Positions 11,571 to 22,410 of a DNA stretch of 64,000 bases are shown piece by piece. Both the position numbers and the translations under genes were made by a program. The stretch is taken from positions 62,001 to 126,000 of the forward strand of contig NZ_JALCZA010000006.1 of the NCBI RefSeq assembly GCF_022690765.1, written 5' to 3'. Each line of letters starts with the position of its first letter. The first letter of the stretch is position 1. The stretch is from Anaeromyxobacter oryzisoli. Its GTDB lineage: Bacteria > Myxococcota > Myxococcia > Myxococcales > Anaeromyxobacteraceae. The notes below the pieces were generated by a model, which saw only the letters and a program-made list of their open reading frames with translations, made no database searches and was not told the origin of the DNA.

Positions 11571-11694
11571 ACACCTCGCGCGGGGCGGGAGAGATGCCAC
11601 GTGCAACCAGGGGCCTTCGGCGGGATCCGCGCTCTTCGCCGCGCGGGACGAGGATGTACCGAAGCGCGCCCGAGGGCGCGCTACGCGCCGCAGG

Positions 11695-12342
11695 CTACCG
11701 CCGGCGCCAGCGGGCGATGGCCCGAGTCCCGTGCGAAAGGGGAAGCTCGAACCGCTCCAGCCCCTCGAGCTCGAGACCGTGAGCGACCCCGAGGGCGCGG
11801 AGGGCGTCCCGGTCGGCTTCTCGCCCCAGCATCGCGAGGAGGACGCCGCCCTCCGCGACGTAAGACGCGCCGAGCGGCACCCAGCGCTCCGGGTCCGCCA
11901 GGGCGCGGGAGACGACCGCCTCGGCCCGAGGAAGCCCCTCGGCCTCCGGGCGACCCTCCGCCCGCGCCACCACCCCGCGGACGTCCACCCCGAGCTCGAC
12001 CGCGACGGCCTTCACGAAGGCGATCTTCTTCGCCACCGAATCGCAGCAGGTGACGGCAAGGTCCCGCCGGGCGCAGGCGAGCGGGATGCCGGGGATTCCC
12101 GCGCCGCTCCCCACGTCGAGCAGCGTCCGCGCGTCCCCGAGGGCGGGGAGCAGGGCGAGGCTGTCCACGAGGTGCTTCTCGGCGACGGCCGCGGGATCCG
12201 TGATGGCGGTGAGGTTCACCTTCCGGTTCCAGACGAGGAGCCGATCCGCGTAGCGCTCGAGCAGCGCGCGGCCCACGGCGTCCACCGGAAGATTCAGGGA
12301 CTCGAGGCCAGCGGCGAGAGCCTCGTGGAAGGCGCGCTCCAT
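11695..12342 (-). CDS. rsmG: 16S rRNA (guanine527-N7)-methyltransferase
   Basis: 215 aa. RsmG (GidB) uses S-adenosylmethionine to methylate G527 of 16S rRNA. The family core [29 protein letters not shown] is at residues 38-66, then the SAM-binding loop [16 protein letters not shown] and the acidic [15 protein letters not shown]. Length is normal. It is the last gene of the rpmH operon, 12 bases after the small 70-aa gene. The usual neighbours mnmE and mnmG are absent here. Confidence 0.95.
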   Translation of the reverse strand: MERAFHEALAAGLESLNLPVDAVGRALLERYADRLLVWNRKVNLTAITDPAAVAEKHLVDSLALLPALGDARTLLDVGSGAGIPGIPLACARRDLAVTCCDSVAKKIAFVKAVAVELGVDVRGVVARAEGRPEAEGLPRAEAVVSRALADPERWVPLGASYVAEGGVLLAMLGREADRDALRALGVAHGLELEGLERFELPLSHGTRAIARWRRR

Positions 12343-12354
12343 CGCGGTCCCGAC

Positions 12355-12567
12355 CTAGAGGCGCTTCCGACCGATCGCCGCCTCGACCTCGGCGACGTGG
12401 GCGGCGAGGTACTCCGCCACCTCCTCGTCGGTCAGCTCGAGGTCTCGCAGGACGCCCTCGTAGACGAACCGGAAGCCCTGCTGGTACTGCGGCTCCTGCA
12501 GCTCGAACGAGCGCCGGAGCACCGCCGCGGAGAAGAGCCGCTCCGCCTTCGTCTTCGCCTTCGCCAA
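12355..12567 (-). CDS. small conserved-looking hypothetical protein (70 aa)
   Basis: MAKAKTKAERLF, then a helical, charged protein with LQEPQYQQGFRFVYEGVL and an acidic C-terminal half (LTDEEVAEYLAAHVAEVEAAI). No signal peptide or membrane segment. It is packed between jag (4 bases upstream) and rsmG (12 bases downstream), with strong coding character and no frame disturbance, so I regard it as real. I do not recognise a family. Its place is where mnmE and mnmG often sit in this operon, but it shows no similarity to them. A role in translation or membrane insertion is only guilt by association. Confidence 0.7.
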   Translation of the reverse strand: MAKAKTKAERLFSAAVLRRSFELQEPQYQQGFRFVYEGVLRDLELTDEEVAEYLAAHVAEVEAAIGRKRL

Positions 12568-12571
12568 CCGA

Positions 12572-13075
12572 CTACCCCTCGCGCCGCGACGGAACGATCA
12601 AGAGCTGCCGGAACAGCCCCTCGCCCTCGCTGTGGGTGGTGACGCCCTCGGCGTCCAGCAGGGCGAGGTGGATCTGCCGCCGCTCCCGGGCGCTGATGGG
12701 GGCGACCGCGAGCACCTTCCCCATCCGCCGGGCCGCCGCGGCGAGCCGCTCCGCCATCGCCTTCACGGCCGGGTCGCCCTCCTCGCGGAAGCCACCCACG
12801 TCGAGGTTCACCCACTTCCGCCCCTCGGCGCGGGGGTTCACGACCCGGTTCACGAGGTACTGGATCGCCTCGACCAGGGGCGACGGGAGCTCGACGCCGC
12901 TCCCCGACGCCGGGGTGAGGGAGATGCCGATCGCCTCCGGCGTCTCCTTCACCTCGACCTGGACGTCCGCCCCGAGCCGGCGGAACAGCTCCACGCAGAA
13001 CGCTCGCGCCCGCTCGACCTTCTCGGGCGCCTCGCGCGGCGGCGGCGCGCCCGTCTTCTCGCTGCCTTCGTCCAT
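12572..13075 (-). CDS. jag: Jag/KhpB-like KH-R3H RNA-binding protein
   Basis: 167 aa. A KH-like domain lies in the centre (LVEAIQYLVNRVVNPRAEGRKWVNLDVGGFRE) and the R3H domain at the C terminus, with the R-x3-H motif in ARERRQIHLALLDAEGVTTHSEGEG. The first ~25 residues are disordered; the long Jag-N domain of Gram-positives is missing, as in many shorter versions. These proteins bind RNA and are usually encoded after yidC, as here (10-base gap). Exact targets in this lineage are not known. Confidence 0.9.
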   Translation of the reverse strand: MDEGSEKTGAPPPREAPEKVERARAFCVELFRRLGADVQVEVKETPEAIGISLTPASGSGVELPSPLVEAIQYLVNRVVNPRAEGRKWVNLDVGGFREEGDPAVKAMAERLAAAARRMGKVLAVAPISARERRQIHLALLDAEGVTTHSEGEGLFRQLLIVPSRREG

Positions 13076-13085
13076 GGCCCCTCCG

Positions 13086-14714
13086 CTACTTCGTCGCGGC
13101 GGCGACGGGCGCCGCCTGGTGGCGCATCATCACCTGCTGCTGCACGATCGAGACGAGGTTGTTCACGAAGATGTACAGCGTGAGCCCCGCCGGCACGTTC
13201 AGCATCAGAATCGTGAAGAACGCCGGGAAGAAGTAGAGCATCATCTTCGCCTGCGAGCTGTCCGCCGGCTGCGGCGAGAGCTTCTGCGTGAGGAAGCTCG
13301 AGACGCCCATCAGGATCGGCAGCACGTAGATCGGATCCTTGAGCGTCAGATCGTGGATCCACAGGAACTGCTCCCGGTACAGCTCGACCGACGTCTGGAG
13401 CGCGGCGTACAGCGCGAACCAGATCGGCATCTGGAGCAGCATCGGGAGGCACCCGCCGAGCGGGTTCACGTGGTGCTGCTGGTAGAGCTGCATCGTCGCC
13501 ATGTTCAGCTTCTCGCGATCGTTGCCGAACTTGGCCTTGAGCTTCTCCACCTCGGGCTGGAGCTTCCGCATCTCGTTCATCGACTGCATCGACTTGAACG
13601 TGAGCGGGAAGAGGACCAGGCGGACGAGCAGCGTGAGCAGGATGATGGCGACGCCCCAGTTGCGGACGAGCGCCTCGAGCCAGCGCATCACGTAGAGCAG
13701 ACCGCGGGCGAAGAGCGCGAACGGCCGCGCCATCGCGCCGTAGTCGATCGCGCTGTCGAACGAGCGGCCGTACGCCCGGAGGGTGTCGAGCTCCTTCGGA
13801 CCGGCGTACACGACGCTCTGGAGCCGGCGGGCGCCGCCCTCGATCGGCACGTTCACCGCGGTGAAGCCGGCGCCGGCCACGGGGCCGTGGGCGAAGACGC
13901 AGGTCCCGACCGGCTCGGACGGCAGCACCGCCGCGACGAAGTAGTGCTCGTCCAGGCCCGCCCAGGCGACCTGCCCCTCGACCTTCGCCGGAGCCTTCTC
14001 GCTCGCGAGATCGAAGCGCTCCGTGTCCTTCCCGCCGCGGCAGACCGGCCGGACGAAGTCGAGCGCCGGGCCGGAGAGGAGGCCTCCCGACTTGGTGTTC
14101 GGCGGCATGTAGGCCGGGTACAGGATGGCGAACGAGCCGGGCGCCTGCGCACCGCTCACCTCGACGTCGAAGGCGAGCTCGTAGGGCTTGCCGGTGAGGC
14201 GGAAGGTCTTGCGGACGGCGAGGGCTCCGGCGCGACCCTCGAACACGACGGACTTCGCGTCCCGGGAGACGACCCGCATCGGCGCGCGCGCCGCCGGGTC
14301 GCTCGCGGCGTCCTGCGCACCGCCGAGCTCGGGCGAGGCCACCACCGCGAGCGGGTAGGGCTGCCCGGCGGCGACGTGGACGAGGTCGATCTGCTCGGTC
14401 TTGCCCTTCTCCTCGCGCCGGTACTTGCTCGCCTCGAGGACCAGGCTCTTGAGCGCGCCGCCGTGCGAGGTGAGCGTCGCCCGGAAGCCCTCGCCGGCGA
14501 GGACGACCGTCTCCTCCGGCGTCTCGGGGGCGGGAGCGGCGGCGACCGGCGCGGCGGGGGCGATCGGTGCGGCCGCCTCCTGCTTCGGCTCGGTCTTGGC
14601 GGTCGAGGCCGGCCGGGGCTGCGACTTCGACTTCGGCTGCAGATACGACCACACGGCGACGAGCCCCGTCATGAGGACCATCGCGACGATCAAGCGGCGG
14701 GTTTCAGCGCCCAA
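13086..14714 (-). CDS. yidC: membrane protein insertase YidC
   Basis: 542 aa. An N-terminal transmembrane segment (RRLIVAMVLMTGLVAVWSYL) is followed by a Pro/Ala/Lys linker, a large periplasmic domain (about residues 60-330) and the conserved insertase core of five helices: VAIILLTLLVRLVLFPLTFKSMQSM, LYQQHHVNPLGGCLPMLLQMPIWFALY, a third around PIYVLPILMGVSSFLT, and FFPAFFTILMLNVPAGLTLYIFVNN. It is the Gram-negative long form, acting in the inner membrane alone or with SecYEG. It lies downstream of yidD and upstream of jag. Confidence 0.97.
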   Translation of the reverse strand: MGAETRRLIVAMVLMTGLVAVWSYLQPKSKSQPRPASTAKTEPKQEAAAPIAPAAPVAAAPAPETPEETVVLAGEGFRATLTSHGGALKSLVLEASKYRREEKGKTEQIDLVHVAAGQPYPLAVVASPELGGAQDAASDPAARAPMRVVSRDAKSVVFEGRAGALAVRKTFRLTGKPYELAFDVEVSGAQAPGSFAILYPAYMPPNTKSGGLLSGPALDFVRPVCRGGKDTERFDLASEKAPAKVEGQVAWAGLDEHYFVAAVLPSEPVGTCVFAHGPVAGAGFTAVNVPIEGGARRLQSVVYAGPKELDTLRAYGRSFDSAIDYGAMARPFALFARGLLYVMRWLEALVRNWGVAIILLTLLVRLVLFPLTFKSMQSMNEMRKLQPEVEKLKAKFGNDREKLNMATMQLYQQHHVNPLGGCLPMLLQMPIWFALYAALQTSVELYREQFLWIHDLTLKDPIYVLPILMGVSSFLTQKLSPQPADSSQAKMMLYFFPAFFTILMLNVPAGLTLYIFVNNLVSIVQQQVMMRHQAAPVAAATK

Positions 14715-14717
14715 GGT

Positions 14718-14948
14718 CTACCTCTTTGGAGTGAGCTCCGGCACGGGATCGATCCCGCCCGGATGGAATGGATGGCACCGGCTGAGGCGCCGGATCGTGA
14801 GCCAGGACCCGCGCAGCGCGCCGTGCCGCTGGAGCGCGGTGACCGCGTACGCCGAGCAGCTCGGGTAGAAGCGACAGGCCGGTGGGAGGAGCGGCGAGAT
14901 CAGCCGCTGGTACAGGCGCACGAGGAGGACGAGCGCCCGGGCGATCAC
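14718..14948 (-). CDS. yidD: membrane protein insertion efficiency factor YidD
   Basis: 76 aa with the family signature [24 protein letters not shown] and the [13 protein letters not shown] end. It is a small amphipathic membrane-associated protein that assists YidC. It overlaps the end of rnpA by 4 bases (ATGA arrangement) and ends 3 bases before yidC, so the three are tightly coupled. Confidence 0.95.
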   Translation of the reverse strand: MIARALVLLVRLYQRLISPLLPPACRFYPSCSAYAVTALQRHGALRGSWLTIRRLSRCHPFHPGGIDPVPELTPKR

Positions 14949-15292
14949 CCGCGCCCTCCGGGCCGGTTGAGCGCATCGCGCGCCGCGAGGAGCGCCTTGC
15001 GCGCTCCCTCGAGCCCCATGGTGCGAGCGGACGGGCGAGCGATCACGGCCAGGTCGATCGCGGGAAGATCGCCGTCCAGGGAACGCCAGGCCTCTCGGAC
15101 CCAGCGCTTGACCCGGTTGCGCTCGACCGCGTTTCCGACCTTCGACGACACCGTGATCCCGATCCGCGGACGGGGCCCTCCGGAGTCGCGCCCGACCACG
15201 AGCACGTCCCCGGAATAGAGCCGTCTTCCGCGCTGCTGGACCTGGAGAAAATCATGCCGGCGCCGCAGCCGCGCCGCCTTCGAAAGCTTCAC
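14945..15292 (-). CDS. rnpA: ribonuclease P protein component
   Basis: 115 aa basic protein that assists the catalytic RNA of RNase P in maturing tRNA 5' ends. The N terminus [26 protein letters not shown] and the RNR-type motif [19 protein letters not shown] are diagnostic. It lies between rpmH (9-base gap) and yidD (4-base overlap), the standard bacterial order. Confidence 0.96.
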   Translation of the reverse strand: MKLSKAARLRRRHDFLQVQQRGRRLYSGDVLVVGRDSGGPRPRIGITVSSKVGNAVERNRVKRWVREAWRSLDGDLPAIDLAVIARPSARTMGLEGARKALLAARDALNRPGGRG

Positions 15293-15301
15293 TTCTTTCA
15301 G

Positions 15302-15451
15302 CTACTTCGTCGGCGCCTTCGCGGTGAGGCGCTTGCGCCCCTTCGCCCGGCGCGCCTTGATGACGTTGCGCCCGCCCGGCGTCCGCTGACGCTTTCGGAA
15401 GCCGTGCGTGCGATTCTTCTTCACCTTCTTCGGTTGATAAGTCCGCTTCAT
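15302..15451 (-). CDS. rpmH: 50S ribosomal protein L34
   Basis: 49 aa, very basic. The start [18 protein letters not shown] and the [17 protein letters not shown] core are the universal L34 signature. A GGGGAGG ribosome site lies about 9 bases before the ATG at 15451. First gene of the rpmH-rnpA-yidD-yidC-jag-ORF-rsmG operon and divergent from dnaA. Confidence 0.98.
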   Translation of the reverse strand: MKRTYQPKKVKKNRTHGFRKRQRTPGGRNVIKARRAKGRKRLTAKAPTK

Positions 15452-15739
15452 GGCGCGGCAACCTCCCCGATCACACCACGGATGTCAAGGTTTCCGCACA
15501 CTTCGGGGCTCACGCCCGATCCCTCCCCCGAACCGCCCCGAAGGCAGCACCGGAAACCTCCGTCCTTTCGCGAGTGATCCAACTCGGCCTTGATCCTCCA
15601 AGCCGACCTTGGCTACCTTCCGCGCCACGCACCACGGGCCCGACCCGCTCCTCGCGACTGCGAGCAGCGATCGCCGCCGCGCTCTCGAAGGGGGAGCGCG
15701 GCCGGGTGGCCATTTTGTCTTTGAGAGGGGGGACTAGGG
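15452..15739. other. rpmH-dnaA divergent intergenic region
   Basis: 288 bases between divergently transcribed rpmH and dnaA. It must hold both promoters. I could not find a well-matched DnaA box (TTATCCACA) or a convincing -35/-10 pair; a TTGACA on the minus strand (15483-15488) has no usable -10 before the rpmH ribosome site. An A/T-richer run precedes the dnaA ribosome site. Confidence 0.4.
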
Positions 15740-17116
15740 ATGGACGTTTCCGCGAGCGCTCAGATGCTCACGCCGCTCGACGACCTCTGGTCGCGGATCG
15801 ACTCCTCCCTCCGCGCGCGCCTCCGCCCCGACCTCTATGAGCGCTGGTTCGCGCCCCTTCGGCCGATCGCGCTCGGCGACGGGCGGCTCCAGATCGGCGC
15901 GCCCGATCGGTTCCACCGGGACTTCGTCGAGGACCACTACCGCTCGCTGTTCGAGGAGTGCGTACCCGCCCTCGCCGGCGAGCGGATCCGGATCGTCTTC
16001 GCGGTGGACGACTCCCCGCGCCCGCCGCCGGCGGCGGAGGTCACCGCCCCGATCGCCGCGCCCGCCCCGCGCCACGCCGACCCGCTGATCGACCCCCGCG
16101 ACTCCCGCCCGAACACGCGCTACACCTTCGACACCTTCGTGGTCGGCGCGTCGAACCACTTCGCCTTCGCCGCGGCCCAGGCGGTCGCCGCGAACCCCGG
16201 GCGCACCTGGAACCCGCTCTTCCTCCACGGCGACTCCGGGCTAGGGAAGACCCACCTCCTCCACGCCGTCGCCCACTCCATCGTCGAGAAGAGCGGCGGC
16301 CGCGTCGCGATCGTCTCGTCCGAGCGCTACACGAACGACTTCGTGGCCGCCCTCTCCAAGGGCACGATGGACGACTTCCGGCGCAAGTACCGCGAGTGCG
16401 CGGCGCTCCTCGTGGACGACGTCCAGTTCCTCGCCGGCAAGGACAAGACCGCGGAGGAGTTCTTCCACACGTTCAACGAGCTCCACGATCACCACGTCCA
16501 GATCGTCCTCTCGAGCGATCGCTCGCCGAAGGAGCTGAAGGGACTCGACGAGCGGCTCTGCTCCCGCTTCGAGTGGGGGATGCGGGTCCAGATCGAGGCG
16601 CCGGAGTTCGAGACGCGCGCCGCCATCCTCAAGAAGAAGGCCGACCTCGAGAGCATCGACCTCCCCGACGAGGTGACCCAGCTCCTCGCCCAGCACATCC
16701 GCTCGAACGTCCGCGAGCTCGAGGGCGCCCTCATGCGCCTCGCCGCCTTCGCCTCCTTGAAGAGCGAGCCCATCACCATCCCCCTCGCCCGCGACGTCCT
16801 CTCGGACGTCATCCCGCCGGAGGGCTACCGGCCGTCGATCGAGCGGATCCAGGAGGAGGTCGCCGGGTACTTCGGCCTCACCGTCGCGAAGCTCACGAGC
16901 TCCTCGCGCGAGCAGAAGATCGCGCTGCCGCGCCAGATCGCGATGTGGCTCTGCCGCGAGCTCGCGAAGGAGACGCTCCAGCTCATCGCGGAGAAGTTCA
17001 ACAAGAAGGACCACACGACGGTCATCTCGGCCGTGGAGCGCGTCCGGTCGCTGCTCGCGGTGGACGAGGGCGTGAAGACCGCCGTCCGCACGCTGACGAG
17101 CAAGCTCGCCCCTTGA
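15740..17116 (+). CDS. dnaA: chromosomal replication initiator protein DnaA
   Basis: 458 aa. Domain I is LDDLWSRIDSSLRARLRPDLYERWFAPLRP. A short alanine/proline linker (domain II) is followed by AAA+ domain III with FDTFVVGASNHFAFAAAQAVA, the Walker A GDSGLGKTHLLHA, Walker B CAALLVDDVQFLAGK and the sensor FEWGMRVQIEAP. Domain IV has the DNA-binding signature KKDHTTVISAVERV. DnaA opens oriC and loads the helicase. It starts at the ATG at 15740 after a GGGGGGA-type ribosome site; dnaN, recF and gyrB follow, a classic origin-proximal order. Confidence 0.98.
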   Translation: MDVSASAQMLTPLDDLWSRIDSSLRARLRPDLYERWFAPLRPIALGDGRLQIGAPDRFHRDFVEDHYRSLFEECVPALAGERIRIVFAVDDSPRPPPAAEVTAPIAAPAPRHADPLIDPRDSRPNTRYTFDTFVVGASNHFAFAAAQAVAANPGRTWNPLFLHGDSGLGKTHLLHAVAHSIVEKSGGRVAIVSSERYTNDFVAALSKGTMDDFRRKYRECAALLVDDVQFLAGKDKTAEEFFHTFNELHDHHVQIVLSSDRSPKELKGLDERLCSRFEWGMRVQIEAPEFETRAAILKKKADLESIDLPDEVTQLLAQHIRSNVRELEGALMRLAAFASLKSEPITIPLARDVLSDVIPPEGYRPSIERIQEEVAGYFGLTVAKLTSSSREQKIALPRQIAMWLCRELAKETLQLIAEKFNKKDHTTVISAVERVRSLLAVDEGVKTAVRTLTSKLAP

Positions 17117-17359
17117 TGGCGCTCCCCGCCGACGCGCAGAGCAGCCGCGGGCCCGCCCGGCCGAGCGTGGACGCGCTCGCGACCGTTCGCGGCCTCGCAT
17201 CGACCCCCATCCATCGTTCCGCTTCGCCCGGCGTCTGCGCCAGGGCGCCTCGCCGTCGCGCGCTCGCGACGACTTCACGCCGCTGCTGCGTCCCAGGGTC
17301 CGTGTGGATCGCGCGTGGATCGCATGTCGCACCGGCTGGGGATACGATGTGGGTGGCTG

Positions 17360-17389
17360 TTGACACTCTTTCGCGCGGCGCGCTACACA
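17360..17389 (+). promoter_or_regulatory. candidate dnaN promoter
   Basis: A perfect TTGACA at 17360-17365, an 18-base spacer and TACACA at 17384-17389. Transcription from it would give a leader of about 125 bases that includes the DnaA box at 17460-17468. Confidence 0.5.
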
Positions 17390-17459
17390 AACTCGACCCG
17401 CGCGGATCCCCCGTGTTGTCCAGGGTGAAAAGGGCAGTCGATCCGGTGGAGAAGGCCTC

Positions 17460-17468
17460 TTTTCCACA
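17460..17468 (+). promoter_or_regulatory. DnaA box in the dnaN leader
   Basis: TTTTCCACA, one mismatch to the TTATCCACA consensus. It could serve oriC or regulate dnaN. Confidence 0.5.
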
Positions 17469-17519
17469 GCGTCCCGCCCCCTGCTTCGGCGACGGATCAG
17501 AGAAGAAAGAGGATCTCCC

Positions 17520-18647
17520 ATGGAACTGAAGATCGGCGTCTCCGAGCTGTCGCGCGCGCTCGGCCGTTCGCAGGGCATCGTCGAGAAGAAGAGCACGATG
17601 CCGATCCTCTCCCACGTCCTCCTCGAGGCGAAGAACGGAACGGACCTCATCGTCTCCTCGACCGACCTCGACCTCGCGGTCTCGTCCGAGCACCACTGCG
17701 AGGTGATGACGCCCGGCGCCGTGGCGGTCTCGGCCCGGCACCTCTACGACATCGTGAAGGCGCTGCCCGAGCAGACCGTCACCCTGAAGAAGGCCTCGAA
17801 CAACTACCTCGAGGTCCGCAGCGGTCCCGCCGAGTTCAAGATGGTGGGGCTGCCGGCTGAGGACTTCCCGGCGCTCCCGAAGTTCGACAAGGTCCCCTTC
17901 GCCGACGTCGAGGCGCCCGTCCTCCTCGACATGGTCGAGCGGACCGCCTTCGCGGTCTCGACCGACGAGACCCGCTACAACCTGAACGGCGTCTACTTCG
18001 AGCCGAGCGCCGGCTCGCTCCGGCTGGTCGCGACCGACGGCCACCGGCTCTCCCTCGCCGAGAAGGCGCTCGACGCGACCTTCGGCCTGAAGCGCGGCGT
18101 GATCCTCCCGAAGAAGGGGCTCCAGGAGCTCCGCAAGCTCCTCTCCGAGGCGGTCGAGTCCGGCGAGGAGAAGCCGGAGGCGAAGCTCGGGTTCGTGGAG
18201 AACAGCGCGATCTTCCGCCGGCCCGGGGTGGTCCTGGTGATGCGGCTCATCGAGGGGCTGTTCCCGGACTACAAGCAGGTGATCCCCAAGGCCGGCGAGA
18301 AGGTCGTGAAGATCGGCCGCGGGCGCCTGCTCGAGACCCTCCGGCGCATCTCGCTCCTCTCCTCGGACAAGGCCCACGCCGTGAAGCTCGAGCTCGGCAA
18401 GGGCGTCCTCCGCGTGCAGTCGCAGAACCCGGACCTCGGCGAGGGCAAGGAGGAGGTCCCGGTGGACTACGCCGGCGAGCCGCTCAAGATCGGCTTCAAC
18501 GCGCGGTACCTCATGGAGGTGCTCGCGGTGGTGAAGTCCCAGGACGTCGTCCTCGAGCTCGCGGACGACCTCTCCCCCGGCGTCCTGAAGGGCGCGGGGG
18601 AGGAGGACCAGGGCTTCACGGCGGTCGTGATGCCGATGCGCATCTGA
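17520..18647 (+). CDS. dnaN: DNA polymerase III beta sliding clamp
   Basis: 375 aa, three repeated clamp domains. Recognisable segments are SELSRALGRSQGIVEKKSTMPILSHVLLEA, the middle LVATDGHRLSLAEK and VILPKKGLQELRKLL, and IEGLFPDYKQVIP. The C-terminal end VMPMRI matches the conserved VMPMR(I/L) tail. The dimeric ring tethers the replicative polymerase to DNA. A clear AGAGGA ribosome site precedes the ATG. recF starts 10 bases downstream, so they form a transcription unit. Confidence 0.98.
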   Translation: MELKIGVSELSRALGRSQGIVEKKSTMPILSHVLLEAKNGTDLIVSSTDLDLAVSSEHHCEVMTPGAVAVSARHLYDIVKALPEQTVTLKKASNNYLEVRSGPAEFKMVGLPAEDFPALPKFDKVPFADVEAPVLLDMVERTAFAVSTDETRYNLNGVYFEPSAGSLRLVATDGHRLSLAEKALDATFGLKRGVILPKKGLQELRKLLSEAVESGEEKPEAKLGFVENSAIFRRPGVVLVMRLIEGLFPDYKQVIPKAGEKVVKIGRGRLLETLRRISLLSSDKAHAVKLELGKGVLRVQSQNPDLGEGKEEVPVDYAGEPLKIGFNARYLMEVLAVVKSQDVVLELADDLSPGVLKGAGEEDQGFTAVVMPMRI

Positions 18648-18657
18648 CGTCCCGCCG

Positions 18658-19773
18658 GTGAGGCTCCTCTCGCTCCACGTCCGGGACTTCCGGAACCTCG
18701 CCGCGGTGGAGCTCCTGCCGTCGCCGCGGGCGACGATATTGGTCGGCGACAACGGCCAGGGGAAGACCAACCTCCTCGAGGCGGTCTACCTCCTCACCAC
18801 CCTCAAGCCGCTCCGCGCCTCGCGCCTCCAGGAGCTGGTCCGCTTCGGCGCCGCCGCCGCGGAGGTGGCAGGCGACTTCGACGGGCCGGGCGGCGTCCGG
18901 CGCGTGGCGGTCCAGGTCGGCGAGGGGGGACGGACCGCGCTCCTCGACGGCAAGCCCCTCGGGTCGAGCGGGCGGCTCGACGACTACTTCGAGGGGCTCG
19001 CCTGCGTCTGCTTCTCCCCGGACGACCTCCTCCTCGTGAAGGCCGGACCGGACGGGCGCCGTCGCTTCGTGGACCGCGCCGCGTTCAACCGCTGGCCGGC
19101 GGTGCTCGGTGAGGCCCGCGAGTACGTCCGGGCGCTGCGGGCCCGGAACGCGGCCCTCCGCGCCGGGATGGGCGAGGTCGAGGAGAGCTTCCGGGGTCCG
19201 CTGGTCCGCGCCGGAGCGCGGCTCCTGGTGCGTCGGATGGCGCTGGTGGCGGAGCTCGCGCCGCGGGTGCAGGCGGCCTTCGCGGAGATCTCCGGCCCGG
19301 GCGCTCCCGAGGTGCGCTTCGCCTACCGGCCCGCCCACGGTCTGCGGCTCGACGGCGACGAGGCGGCGCTCGCGGCGGCGCTCTCCGAGCTCCTCGCCGC
19401 GCGCCTCGAGCGCGATCGCGAGAAGGGGTTCACCACCGCCGGACCGCACGCCGACGAGCTCACCCTCGCCCTCGACGGGAAGGGCGCCAAGCTCTTCGGG
19501 AGCCAGGGCCAGCAGCGGGCGCTCGTCCTCGCGCTGAAGATCGCCGAGATCGAGAACCTGCGCGCCGCGCTCGGTCGGCCGCCGCTCCTCCTCCTCGACG
19601 ACGTGTCCTCCGAGCTCGATCCGGCGAAGAACCGCTACCTGCTCGCCTACCTCGGAGGGCTCTCCGCCCAGGCCTTCCTCACCACGACCGACCGGCGCCT
19701 GCTCGACCCGGCGGCGGGGCCCGACACCGCCTTCTACAAGGTGGAGAACGGGGTGGTCTCCGCGCTCGTTTAG
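18658..19773 (+). CDS. recF: DNA replication and repair protein RecF
   Basis: 371 aa SMC-like ATPase that helps load RecA at single-stranded gaps. It begins with GTG (RLLSLHVRDFRNL), has Walker A GDNGQGKTNLLEA at about residues 35-47, the family block VCFSPDDLLLVKAGPDGRRRFVDRA, the ABC signature FGSQGQQRALVLALKIAE and Walker B PPLLLLDDVSSELD. Length is normal. It is 10 bases downstream of dnaN with no strong ribosome site, suggesting translational coupling. Confidence 0.96.
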   Translation: MRLLSLHVRDFRNLAAVELLPSPRATILVGDNGQGKTNLLEAVYLLTTLKPLRASRLQELVRFGAAAAEVAGDFDGPGGVRRVAVQVGEGGRTALLDGKPLGSSGRLDDYFEGLACVCFSPDDLLLVKAGPDGRRRFVDRAAFNRWPAVLGEAREYVRALRARNAALRAGMGEVEESFRGPLVRAGARLLVRRMALVAELAPRVQAAFAEISGPGAPEVRFAYRPAHGLRLDGDEAALAAALSELLAARLERDREKGFTTAGPHADELTLALDGKGAKLFGSQGQQRALVLALKIAEIENLRAALGRPPLLLLDDVSSELDPAKNRYLLAYLGGLSAQAFLTTTDRRLLDPAAGPDTAFYKVENGVVSALV

Positions 19774-19809
19774 TGAATGAAAACGGCGGCTTCGCTGTTA
19801 GGGAGATCG

Positions 19810-19838
19810 TTGCCGCGGACGCTCCCTCCTGATATATC
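19810..19838 (+). promoter_or_regulatory. candidate gyrB promoter
   Basis: TTGCCG (19810-19815), a 17-base spacer and TATATC (19833-19838), a good sigma-70-like pair in a GC-rich genome. It lies in the recF-gyrB spacer, so gyrB has its own promoter. Confidence 0.5.
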
Positions 19839-19859
19839 GAAGTGTTCCCCGATTACTAA

Positions 19860-22361
<2,502 letters not shown>

Positions 22362-22410
22362 CCCGGCGGGCTTCGCCCGGCCGGCAGCGCACGCACCAGG
22401 AGAGGACCCC

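Larger units (their letters stand above)
10702..11694. other. long non-coding parS/repeat region between parA and rsmG
   Basis: Nearly 1 kb without a convincing gene; apparent reading frames on both strands are arginine/proline-rich and look like GC artefacts. It holds three perfect parS palindromes, one degenerate one (11594-11607, 11 of 14 matching), and a dispersed repeat with an internal REP-like segment. It is probably the ParB loading zone near the origin. Confidence 0.7.
17117..17519. other. probable oriC region between dnaA and dnaN
   Basis: 403 bases with no gene. Near-consensus DnaA boxes occur: TTTTCCACA at 17460-17468 (one mismatch to TTATCCACA) and TGTGGATCG at 17303-17311 plus CGTGGATCG at 17314-17322 on the opposite strand (two or more mismatches). 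Local A/T content rises around 17330-17400. Position between dnaA and dnaN is a known bacterial oriC location. The evidence is suggestive, not proof. Confidence 0.5.

Noticed and set aside
15483-15488. TTGACA upstream of rpmH
   Set aside because: No -10 at a usable distance before the ribosome site, so not reported as a promoter.
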